Positions 45,023-50,300 of a stretch of 50,300 nt of DNA are shown here, one piece after another; the first letter of the stretch is position 1; each line of letters begins with the position of its first letter. Location: positions 1 to 50,300 of the forward strand of contig JAPKHL010000043.1 in assembly GCA_026646875.1 (NCBI GenBank), read 5' to 3'. The notes under the pieces were generated by a model. The model was not told where the DNA came from, did no database searches, and worked only from the letters and a program-made list of their open reading frames with translations. This DNA comes from Rhodocyclaceae bacterium. GTDB lineage: Bacteria > Pseudomonadota > Gammaproteobacteria > Burkholderiales > Rhodocyclaceae. The translations under genes and the position numbers were made by a program.

Positions 45023-45829
45023 TTGGTATCCCCACGACTGGTTGCAAAAATAGAATCTGAAGAGCCCACGCTTCGATTGGCTGTGCTTATTGACGCTGAT
45101 AACGCTCAGGCCGCTGTCATCGAGGGGTTGCTTGCGGAGATCGCAAGATTTGGGGAAGCAACTGTCAGACGCATATATGGTGATTTCACTTCCCCAACGA
45201 GTTCCTCTTGGAAGAAGGTATTACAGAGATATGCGATAAAACCGGTCCAGCAATTTGCGTACACGACCGGAAAGAATGCCACAGACAGTACACTGATTAT
45301 TGATGCTATGGATTTACTCTATACGCGCAAATTCGATGGCTTTTGCTTGATTACCAGCGATAGTGATTTCACGGGCCTTGCGATGCGGTTGCGCGAGGAG
45401 GGACTGACGGTTCTTGGGTTTGGTGAAAAGAAGACGCCCGAAGCGTTTCGTAATGCCTGTCACAAATTTGTGTTCACAGAAGTACTTCGCCCCGGCGCAA
45501 CAGCCGAATCGGTAAATTTGCCACCAAGAACTGAAGTTGAACAAAAGCCTATTCCGCCACAGACAACTAACGAAGCAACAGAGGCCAAGCTTGAATTTCC
45601 AAAGCAATTCGTTCTAACAGCACTTGAACAGTCAATTGACGACGCTGGGTGGGCACACCTTGGTACATTCGGTAGCTACCTTACCAAGTTACAGCCAGAT
45701 TTTGATTCCAGACTATACGGTTACAAAAAGCTCTCTGATCTTGTAAAGGCCAAGACCGACCTCTTCGTAACAGAAGAGCGGCAAGCCCCAGGGTCTAATC
45801 AAAAAGTCCTGTACCTTCGTGCGAAATAG
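45023..45829 (+). CDS. NYN-domain and LOTUS (OST-HTH) protein, cassette 1
   Basis: A 268-aa protein. Residues about 15-150 form a PIN-like NYN nuclease domain: L-I-D-A-D-N-A-Q holds the first acidic residues and C-L-I-T-S-D-S-D-F-T-G-L the second cluster. Residues about 192-268 are an OST-HTH/LOTUS domain (F-P-K-Q-F-V-L-T-A-L, then L-Y-G-Y-K-K-L-S-D-L), which binds RNA, notably G-rich or G-quadruplex RNA in studied members. The pair suggests an RNA-targeted endonuclease. Translation likely begins at a TTG (45023) behind CAGGAGA. It is the first cassette and so the most likely to be expressed. Confidence 0.85.
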   Translation: MVSPRLVAKIESEEPTLRLAVLIDADNAQAAVIEGLLAEIARFGEATVRRIYGDFTSPTSSSWKKVLQRYAIKPVQQFAYTTGKNATDSTLIIDAMDLLYTRKFDGFCLITSDSDFTGLAMRLREEGLTVLGFGEKKTPEAFRNACHKFVFTEVLRPGATAESVNLPPRTEVEQKPIPPQTTNEATEAKLEFPKQFVLTALEQSIDDAGWAHLGTFGSYLTKLQPDFDSRLYGYKKLSDLVKAKTDLFVTEERQAPGSNQKVLYLRAK

Positions 45830-45832
45830 TTT

Positions 45833-45901
45833 TCTAACTCGGCAGTCAACGCGGACGCTGCGCGATGAAGCCGCGCAGCGCCGGTTACTTCTACGTTAGC
45901 C
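45833..45901 (+). repeat. attC site 1
   Basis: Begins TCTAACTC, ends GTTAGCC (45895-45901). Central arms GCTGCGCG (45857-45864) and CGCGCAGC (45872-45879) around ATGAAGC. Its left core pairs with the start of cassette 1. Confidence 0.88.
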
Positions 45902-45904
45902 GTC

Positions 45905-46204
45905 ATGAGCCCGCACAAAGTTGATCGCTCCCGAGTGAAGAAACTGACCGACTTGCCGAACGTCGGAAAAGCCACCGCTGGTGACCTGCGCCTGCTCGGC
46001 TTCCATTCGCCTGAGCAACTCGCCGGTGAATGCCCGTTTGAAATGTACGAACGCCTTTGCCGGGAAACCGGTCAGCGTCACGATCCCTGCGTCATTGATG
46101 TTTTCATGTCCATTACGCGCTTTCTGAATGGCGAACCATCTCGCCCTTGGTGGGAATTCACCGAGATTCGGAAGAACGCCATTACCGGAGGCAATGCAAA
46201 ATGA
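45905..46204 (+). CDS. Cdd1-like helix-hairpin-helix protein, cassette 2
   Basis: A 99-aa protein of the 'pathogenicity locus' Cdd1 family: V-K-K-L-T-D-L-P-N-V-G-K-A-T-A-G-D-L-R-L-L-G is a helix-hairpin-helix, followed by C-P-F-E-M-Y-E-R-L-C and H-D-P-C-V-I-D-V-F-M-S. The HhH suggests DNA or RNA binding; the family has been linked by name to mitomycin resistance and pathogenicity loci, with no firm function. It starts four bases after attC1, without a Shine-Dalgarno. Its TGA overlaps the next ATG, so cassette 2 carries two coupled genes. Confidence 0.85.
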   Translation: MSPHKVDRSRVKKLTDLPNVGKATAGDLRLLGFHSPEQLAGECPFEMYERLCRETGQRHDPCVIDVFMSITRFLNGEPSRPWWEFTEIRKNAITGGNAK

Positions 46205-46593
46205 AGTTTGGTTATGCCATCGTTTACGTCCCTTCTGTTCCTGACGCCCTGGCTTTCTACGAGAAAGCATTTGGATTTCAGGCTCGTTTCCTTCACGAAT
46301 CGGGGCAGTACGGCGAATTGGAGTCCGGTTCAACAACTCTCGCCTTTGCCTCTCACGCGGTCGGCGAAATGAATTTCGGCAATAACTTCGTGCCTGTGTC
46401 TGCCACGGCAACACCACCGGGCATCGAGTTGGCTTTTGTCACCGAAGATGTTGCGTCCGCCTATACCAAGGCTGTCGAAGCCGGTGCTACGCCGCTCCAT
46501 GCTCCCGAACAGAAGCCGTGGGGGCAGGTTGTCGCGTATGTTCGTTCACAGGAGGGCACACTCGTTGAGTTGTGTTCCCCCGTTGCCGTCTAA
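46201..46593 (+). CDS. VOC-family (glyoxalase/bleomycin-resistance fold) protein, cassette 2
   Basis: A 130-aa vicinal-oxygen-chelate protein: opening Y-V-P-S-V-P-D-A-L-A-F-Y-E-K-A-F-G-F, and ending G-T-L-V-E-L-C-S-P with the C-terminal metal-ligand Glu in place. VOC members in integrons are commonly drug-binding or glyoxalase-like proteins; the substrate here is unknown. The second beta-alpha-beta module has A-F-V-T-E-D-V-A-S-A-Y-T-K. Coupled to the Cdd1-like gene by a 4-base overlap. Confidence 0.88.
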   Translation: MKFGYAIVYVPSVPDALAFYEKAFGFQARFLHESGQYGELESGSTTLAFASHAVGEMNFGNNFVPVSATATPPGIELAFVTEDVASAYTKAVEAGATPLHAPEQKPWGQVVAYVRSQEGTLVELCSPVAV

Positions 46594-46653
46594 CCCGGCA
46601 GTCGAGCGGACCTGCGCGAAAAGCCGCGCAGTCCGCTCACTTCTACGTTAGCC
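46589..46653 (+). repeat. attC site 2
   Basis: Starts TCTAACCC, ends GTTAGCC (46647-46653). Central arms CCTGCGCG and CGCGCAG around AAAAGC. Confidence 0.88.
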
Positions 46654-46657
46654 CGCT

Positions 46658-46987
46658 ATGGCGCTGTTCTCCCTATTCATCAGTTGCGAGGGCATCGGCT
46701 CCTTCTCAACGCAATTTCAAGCCGAGAATCCACATGAAGCAATCCGCAGCTTCCTTGGCACATCTCAGCTAAATCACTTCCTCTCCGCCTATCCTGAATG
46801 GCCGCAAGACTTTGCGCTTCGTGATATCTATGCGTTCATCCCGCTTGAGGGTCTGGCCAATCTGTACTTTTGCGGCCTTGGACAGAAAGGGAAGTATGTC
46901 CAGATTCACCTAGTCCAAACGGTTCAACGAAGCTCCGCCACTGAGAGGTATTGCGGCCCACGCCGTAAGTCCGTGACACTTAGGTAA
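46658..46987 (+). CDS. Unidentified protein, cassette 3
   Basis: A 109-aa protein I do not recognise. It is soluble, with no signal peptide or membrane segment, and aromatic-rich (F-L-S-A-Y-P-E-W-P-Q-D-F, then Y-A-F-I-P-L-E-G-L-A-N-L-Y-F). The C-terminus turns basic (C-G-P-R-R-K-S-V-T-L-R). It starts five bases after attC2 with no Shine-Dalgarno. The single gene between two attC sites supports it as a real cassette ORF. Confidence 0.65.
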   Translation: MALFSLFISCEGIGSFSTQFQAENPHEAIRSFLGTSQLNHFLSAYPEWPQDFALRDIYAFIPLEGLANLYFCGLGQKGKYVQIHLVQTVQRSSATERYCGPRRKSVTLR

Positions 46988-47019
46988 CTGAAAGCGCAAA
47001 CCACAATGCATAGTCGCGG

Positions 47020-47085
47020 GCTAACCCATCATTCCACCGGACCTGCGCGAAAAGCTGCGCAGGCCGGTGAATTCAAACGTTAGGG
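47020..47085 (+). repeat. attC site 3
   Basis: Starts GCTAACCC, ends GTTAGGG (47079-47085). Arms CCTGCGCG and GCGCAGG around AAAAGCT. The cassette 3 gene ends 33 bases before it. Confidence 0.88.
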
Positions 47086-47094
47086 GTCAGGCCA

Positions 47095-47520
47095 ATGGAA
47101 GAGCGCCGCGATACATACGCCTACTTCTGGATCGAGGGCTTTGATTGTGCCCCGGAGGAAATATCCGAGCGACTGGGCATCACAGCGTCCAAGGTCCACC
47201 TTAAGGGTGAGCCACTTGCTGGCAAGCGCGTACGGCGAGCCAACAGTTGGGAGGTGCTCAGTCCTTTGCCACGGGGCGAGGAAGTTCTCGACTCTTATGT
47301 TGAGGCATTGCTTAATCTTCTTGAGCCATGTGCCGGTGCAATCCAATCCATTGCCAAGGAATGCGATATCGGTATCAACTGCGTCGGCTACTTCTACAGT
47401 GCAAATCCTGGTTTCCATTTTTCGCGCAGCGTAATAGGTCGCCTGGACGCTCTAGGGGTGTCTGTTGACTTTGATCTGTATTGCTACTGCTCAAAGTGCG
47501 ACTGCGAGGAACGCTCATGA
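47095..47520 (+). CDS. DUF4279 domain protein, cassette 4
   Basis: A 141-aa protein of the DUF4279 family (Y-A-Y-F-W-I-E-G-F-D-C-A-P-E-E-I-S-E-R-L-G-I, then a W-E-V-L-S-P-L segment and the late G-F-H-F-S motif). The family is small, soluble and of unknown role, and is often found in toxin-immunity settings and cassette arrays. The C-terminus has clustered cysteines (C-Y-C-S-K-C-D-C), which could bind a metal. The stop lies next to attC4. Confidence 0.75.
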   Translation: MEERRDTYAYFWIEGFDCAPEEISERLGITASKVHLKGEPLAGKRVRRANSWEVLSPLPRGEEVLDSYVEALLNLLEPCAGAIQSIAKECDIGINCVGYFYSANPGFHFSRSVIGRLDALGVSVDFDLYCYCSKCDCEERS

Positions 47521-47522
47521 CC

Positions 47523-47608
47523 CCTAACCCTGCGGTCGACCTCGCTCCCTTCGGTCGCTGGACGCTGCGCGATAAAGCCGCGCAGCGCCGGTTAGCTCTA
47601 CGTTAGCC
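47523..47608 (+). repeat. attC site 4
   Basis: Starts CCTAACCC, ends GTTAGCC (47602-47608). Arms GCTGCGCG and CGCGCAGC around ATAAAGC, with a longer left spacer than in sites 2, 3 and 5. Confidence 0.88.
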
Positions 47609-47615
47609 GTCTCAA

Positions 47616-48011
47616 ATGAACTCCGCGCTCGAATTCCACGACTCCGATGTTGAAGAAATTGTCCCGTCCGGCGATTCACTTCGCGTCGTATTCTCCGGTG
47701 CGTATGTTCACCGTTCTGCCGGGCGCCCTGGCGTCGATGCTGGTGCTGGATACATTCAGCCCGCCGAGTTGGTTTTGTCTCGCTCATCCTGGGCTGGGCC
47801 AGCTACCAGTTGCTCTGGTGCAATCTCCGCTGGAGAACTCTCGGTGAACGGCCAATCAATGTCACTTATTCCGTTGCCGTTCTCCGCGTCCGGTCGAGTG
47901 TCAGTCAGCCTTATTTTTACGTCTGGCGCTATTTTCTCGGCGTCGGCTGCTGCAGTTTCATGCGTAACCACAGGCGAACCTCGGTTCGTTGAAACGTATG
48001 CAGCCGACTAA
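47616..48011 (+). CDS. Unidentified beta-rich protein, cassette 5
   Basis: A 131-aa protein of no family I can name. Alternating hydrophobic/polar pattern (L-R-V-V-F-S-G-A-Y-V-H-R-S, then S-G-R-V-S-V-S-L-I-F-T-S-G-A-I-F) suggests a beta-sandwich. It has two cysteines, no signal peptide and an acidic end (V-E-T-Y-A-A-D). The stop codon overlaps the start of attC5, a common cassette arrangement. Confidence 0.65.
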   Translation: MNSALEFHDSDVEEIVPSGDSLRVVFSGAYVHRSAGRPGVDAGAGYIQPAELVLSRSSWAGPATSCSGAISAGELSVNGQSMSLIPLPFSASGRVSVSLIFTSGAIFSASAAAVSCVTTGEPRFVETYAAD

Positions 48012-48071
48012 CCCTGCAGTCGAGCGGACCTGCGCGAAAAGCCGCGCAGGCCGCTCACTTCCACGTTAGCC
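48008..48071 (+). repeat. attC site 5
   Basis: Starts CTAACCC, ends GTTAGCC (48065-48071). Arms CCTGCGCG and CGCGCAGG around AAAAGC. Almost the same as site 2. Confidence 0.88.
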
Positions 48072-48084
48072 ATTTCGAATAGCG

Positions 48085-49131
48085 ATGACTCCGGAAGAGA
48101 AAGCCGCGAAGGACATGCTTTTTATCGCCCCGTACGATTACGAGGGCTTGGCGGGTTGGCTTGTGCGCATATCGTGGTACCCCGATGCCAGCTATGAAAA
48201 CCGAAAGTGGCACAGCAAACTTTTTGCTTTCAGAGACTTTGCCTCACACGATGACGCTCTGGCCGCTGCTCGAAACTATCGAGACAAGTGGATCGAAGAA
48301 AACAAGGGAAAGCGCTATCTCCGGAGTATTGGCGCGCGATTCAGCCCCACGTTGCCCCGCAACAACACGAGCGGCATCGTCGGAGTAAACCGCTCCGAGA
48401 AGAGGAAGAAGAGCGGCCCACTGTGGCAGACGACATATCCCGCACCGGGGGGCGGCGTCGAGAACAAGAAGTTTCCAATAAGCATTTACGGCGAGGTCGG
48501 CGCACTTCGCCTCGCAATTGAGGCGCGTCGTGCTGGTCTCCTTGCAGCTCTCGGCGTTCGAAACATCTCAACGGATGAGGCCGCTTACTCAGCCATCAAG
48601 TTCTATGACGACCTTCTTGCCAATCTCCAAGACTACCGAGACCAAAGCTCCGATCCGTCGGTAATCGAGATTGTTCGCAACCCTGACGTTCCGGCAACAA
48701 CCAAGCTTGAGCAACTTCAAGTAAGGATCGGGCAGCAGAGGTTTCGTCGCGAGGTTCTTGAGTTCTTCGACAACAAGTGCGCCATCACTGGATCAAGCTT
48801 GTTGATTCGTGCCTCGCACATCAAACCATGGCGCGTAGCAACAAACGAAGAACGACTAAATCCGGCAAACGGCCTCGCGTTATCGCCTGTCTACGATGCC
48901 GCGTTCGATCTCGGATTGATCAGTTTTCGACCTGATGGACAGATTATGCTTTCGCCAAGAATCGAAGCCGATTCCGCGGCATTGGGAATCACAGGAGCAG
49001 AGAAAATTGACTCTCTTACAGACGAACACTTTGCATTTCTGGACTGGCACCGAAAGAACATCTTCGGGGCGTCAATGGCTAACACTACGCTCCAAGGGAC
49101 GCTGCGCGATAAAGCCGCGCAGCGCCCCTGA
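48085..49131 (+). CDS. HNH endonuclease with AP2-like domain, cassette 6
   Basis: A 348-aa protein. Residues about 35-165 resemble AP2/ERF-like DNA-binding segments found beside HNH nucleases (N-T-S-G-I-V-G-V-N-R, then a basic stretch and W-Q-T-T-Y). The C-terminal part is an HNH_2-type nuclease: C-A-I-T-G near 231, A-S-H-I-K-P-W near 244 with the catalytic His, then N-P-A-N-G-L-A-L-S-P-V-Y-D-A-A-F-D. This resembles restriction-like or homing-type HNH proteins. The last 18 or so residues (from M-A-N-T-T-L-Q-G) are encoded by the attC6 sequence itself. Confidence 0.82.
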   Translation: MTPEEKAAKDMLFIAPYDYEGLAGWLVRISWYPDASYENRKWHSKLFAFRDFASHDDALAAARNYRDKWIEENKGKRYLRSIGARFSPTLPRNNTSGIVGVNRSEKRKKSGPLWQTTYPAPGGGVENKKFPISIYGEVGALRLAIEARRAGLLAALGVRNISTDEAAYSAIKFYDDLLANLQDYRDQSSDPSVIEIVRNPDVPATTKLEQLQVRIGQQRFRREVLEFFDNKCAITGSSLLIRASHIKPWRVATNEERLNPANGLALSPVYDAAFDLGLISFRPDGQIMLSPRIEADSAALGITGAEKIDSLTDEHFAFLDWHRKNIFGASMANTTLQGTLRDKAAQRP

Positions 49132-49146
49132 GCTTCGACGTTAGGC
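49078..49146 (+). repeat. attC site 6
   Basis: Starts GCTAACAC, ends GTTAGGC (49140-49146). Arms GCTGCGCG and CGCGCAGC around ATAAAGC. It lies partly inside the HNH coding frame. Confidence 0.88.
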
Positions 49147-49150
49147 ATCT

Positions 49151-49564
49151 ATGAGTTGCATGCTCCGAGCTGCTGGTCAAGTTTTCGACGTGGATAGCTT
49201 CATCGCGAGCGTTCCACTGACGGTTGATTCGTTGTGGCGCAAGGGAGAGAAATGCTTCCCAAATAGCACCTCAAACGAAAGAATCAATGAATCATCAGGC
49301 GTTCGAATCGTGGCAAGTGAAGCCGATTTTTCTGAGTTGTCGCAACAAATCGAAGATGTCATTGCGTTCCTTCAGCGTAACCAAGAGAACATTAAACGTC
49401 TGTGTTCATACCCTGGCGTTGAATCGGCGGTTCTTGATTTTGGGGCTGAGATTCATCCGCCTGGCTGGGCCTCTTTCACGTTTCCTCCGGAGTTATTGTC
49501 GTTGTCAGGGCTGGTCGGTGTATCTCTTTGCCTATCGGTGTACCCAACTGAAAGCGAGGAATAA
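49151..49564 (+). CDS. Unidentified protein, cassette 7
   Basis: A 137-aa soluble protein of unknown family. The opening M-S-C-M-L-R-A-A-G-Q-V-F-D-V-D-S-F looks like small cassette proteins with a DUF4279-like fold, but the similarity is too weak to assign. Middle: S-E-A-D-F-S-E-L-S-Q-Q-I-E-D-V-I-A-F-L. The ATG lies five bases after attC6. It ends just before attC7. Confidence 0.65.
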   Translation: MSCMLRAAGQVFDVDSFIASVPLTVDSLWRKGEKCFPNSTSNERINESSGVRIVASEADFSELSQQIEDVIAFLQRNQENIKRLCSYPGVESAVLDFGAEIHPPGWASFTFPPELLSLSGLVGVSLCLSVYPTESEE

Positions 49565-49570
49565 ACCGAT

Positions 49571-49657
49571 GCCTAACCCGGCACTCAACCTCACTCCTTT
49601 CAGTCGCTGGACGCTGCACGATAAACCCGCGCAGCGCCGGTTAGTTTTACGTTAGGC
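49571..49657 (+). repeat. attC site 7, diverged
   Basis: Starts GCCTAACCC, ends GTTAGGC (49651-49657). Arms are degraded: GCTGCACG for GCTGCGCG, and ACCC for AGCC in the loop side, so the hairpin is weaker. The next cassette also looks damaged. Confidence 0.82.
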
Positions 49658-49690
49658 CTTTCGCTCATACATCCACCAACTCATAAAAAC

Positions 49691-50074
49691 ATGCAGACTG
49701 CCGACCAAATCAATCTCGCGATTGCCATCATCTCGGGCTTAACAACCCTTGCATCTCTGGCCGTCATGTTTGCCACAGTGGCCATGGTGAGTACGGTATT
49801 TCCACCCACCTATGGCTCACGGTCACCGGGCTGCCACTATCCCTTCTGTCGTGGCTTGTCCCGAACGGCACCGTCTTTGGCGTTCTGGTTGCCGGCCTCA
49901 TTGGCACTGCCCAATGGACCGCAGTCGCCGAGGCTAATTGTCGCTTGGAAGCTTGGCGTCTATCCCGTCGTCACCACAGAAAAGCGGCAAAGCACCTATG
50001 AATGTATGCGGCCTGCCCCCCAAGCCTACGCTCAACCCGAACGCCCAAAAGCTGCGCTTCTGAATACGGCATAG
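49691..50074 (+). pseudogene. Chimeric cassette remnant with two membrane-protein pieces
   Basis: From the ATG at 49691 a hydrophobic helix reads I-N-L-A-I-A-I-I-S-G-L-T-T-L-A-S-L-A-V-M, and the frame continues open but low-quality to 50074. In another frame, from about 49797, a better protein pattern appears (Y-G-I-S-T-H-L-W-L-T-V-T-G-L-P-L, then L-V-A-G-L-I-G-T-A-Q-W-T-A-V-A) and stops at TGA near 50000. This looks like the start of one membrane protein joined to the end of another, out of frame. No attC separates it from the next gene. Confidence 0.5.
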
Positions 50075-50084
50075 GAGCTACTAC

Positions 50085-50300
50085 ATGAATCAAGAAGAAC
50101 TCAAGGCCGTTTTTGATAAGCAAGCCTCTGGCTATGAGGGCCAGCAAAGGAAACTTGCGTCAATTCACGAAGGTCTCTACTTTCAACTCGAATGGATTCT
50201 TTCAGAACTACCACAGGCTGCCCGCATGCTTTGTGTCGGCTTGGGCGCTGGCGCAGAGCTTTCCTATTTGGCCAGAAGGTTTCCGAACTGGAGATTTACC
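50085..50300 (+). CDS. Class I SAM-dependent methyltransferase, partial (runs off the window)
   Basis: 72 codons from the ATG at 50085 (AGGAGC upstream). Sequence M-N-Q-E-E-L-K-A-V-F-D-K-Q-A-S-G-Y-E leads to the SAM-binding glycine loop C-V-G-L-G-A-G-A-E-L near residue 48. Small-molecule methyltransferase by fold; the substrate cannot be told. The C-terminal part lies outside the window, so completeness is unknown. Confidence 0.75.
   Translation, partial: MNQEELKAVFDKQASGYEGQQRKLASIHEGLYFQLEWILSELPQAARMLCVGLGAGAELSYLARRFPNWRFT

Larger units (their letters stand above)
45004..50300 (+). mobile_element. Chromosomal integron gene-cassette array
   Basis: Seven attC sites (about 64-87 bp each) separate short plus-strand genes of lower and uneven G+C. 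Each site starts with a YTAAC-type core and ends in GTTAG(C/G)(C/G), with a central imperfect hairpin. Two hairpin types alternate: GCTGCGCG...CGCGCAGC (sites 1, 4, 6, 7) and CCTGCGCG...GCGCAG (sites 2, 3, 5). All genes read in the same direction. The array continues past the window. No intI is seen inside or on the left. Confidence 0.9.

Noticed and set aside
49300-49312. GTTCGAATC resembling a tRNA T-loop
   Set aside because: It lies inside the coding frame of cassette 7 and no acceptor or anticodon stems can be drawn around it.
45833-49657. CRISPR array
   Set aside because: The repeats are spaced by 300-1,000 bases of coding sequence, carry GTTAG cores and imperfect hairpins, and have no cas genes; they are attC sites.

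Overview
The window reads as chromosome of a high-G+C betaproteobacterium, most likely Rhodocyclales-like. I infer this from the gene order rpsB-tsf-pyrH-frr-uppS-cdsA-dxr-rseP-bamA-skp-lpxD-fabZ-lpxA-lpxB-rnhB, the guaB-guaA pair, the ratA-rnfH pair divergent from smpB, and the ppc/ppsR/ppsA neighbourhood. There is no rRNA or tRNA gene to fix the taxon.

Layout. (1) 1-3.6 kb: a small insert carrying a P-type cation ATPase and a universal stress protein. It is flanked by two copies of the guaA 3' end (19 bp, one mismatch), each followed by its own perfect hairpin, so it looks like a remnant element integrated at the end of guaA. (2) 3.6-6.7 kb: guaA, with a frameshift near its 3' end, and guaB. 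(3) 6.7-9.2 kb: a DUF4124 protein, rnfH-ratA, smpB, and a TRIC-family channel gene broken by a 23-bp tandem duplication. (4) 9.2-11.8 kb: a membrane operon DUF2157-DUF4401-GDYXXLXY. (5) 12.1-19 kb: a type I restriction-modification operon hsdM-hsdS-hsdR in which exactly 1,023 bp (341 codons) of hsdR is inverted in place. Flipping it back gives an intact 1,029-aa HsdR. (6) 19-29.2 kb: a lactate/pyruvate/PEP block. On the minus strand are ppsA and an LldR-like regulator. Divergently, on the plus strand, are lldE-lldG-lldF, ppc and ppsR. Two LldR-type operators lie in the divergent promoter region. (7) 29.2-44.2 kb: one long minus-strand operon for translation, isoprenoid, phospholipid, lipid A and outer-membrane assembly, with a clear promoter and long leader before rpsB, ending in a frameshifted TrmH/SpoU methyltransferase gene. 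(8) 44.9-50.3 kb: a chromosomal integron cassette array with seven recognisable attC sites. Its cassettes carry visibly lower-G+C genes: a NYN-LOTUS protein, a Cdd1-like HhH plus VOC pair, a DUF4279 protein, an AP2-like/HNH endonuclease, three proteins I cannot identify, a chimeric remnant, and a partial methyltransferase cut by the window end. No integrase gene lies between the rpsB promoter and the first cassette.

How the genes fit together. The lld-ppc-ppsR-ppsA block links lactate oxidation to pyruvate, PEP and oxaloacetate. The rpsB operon couples ribosome, isoprenoid and envelope synthesis. The two mobile zones (guaA insert and cassette array) and the R-M operon are the accessory parts.

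Caution. Besides the hsdR inversion, three housekeeping genes carry small indels: guaA, the TRIC gene and the trmH-like gene. Real mutations and assembly errors cannot be told apart from sequence alone. The inverted segment and the cassette array deserve read-level checking first.
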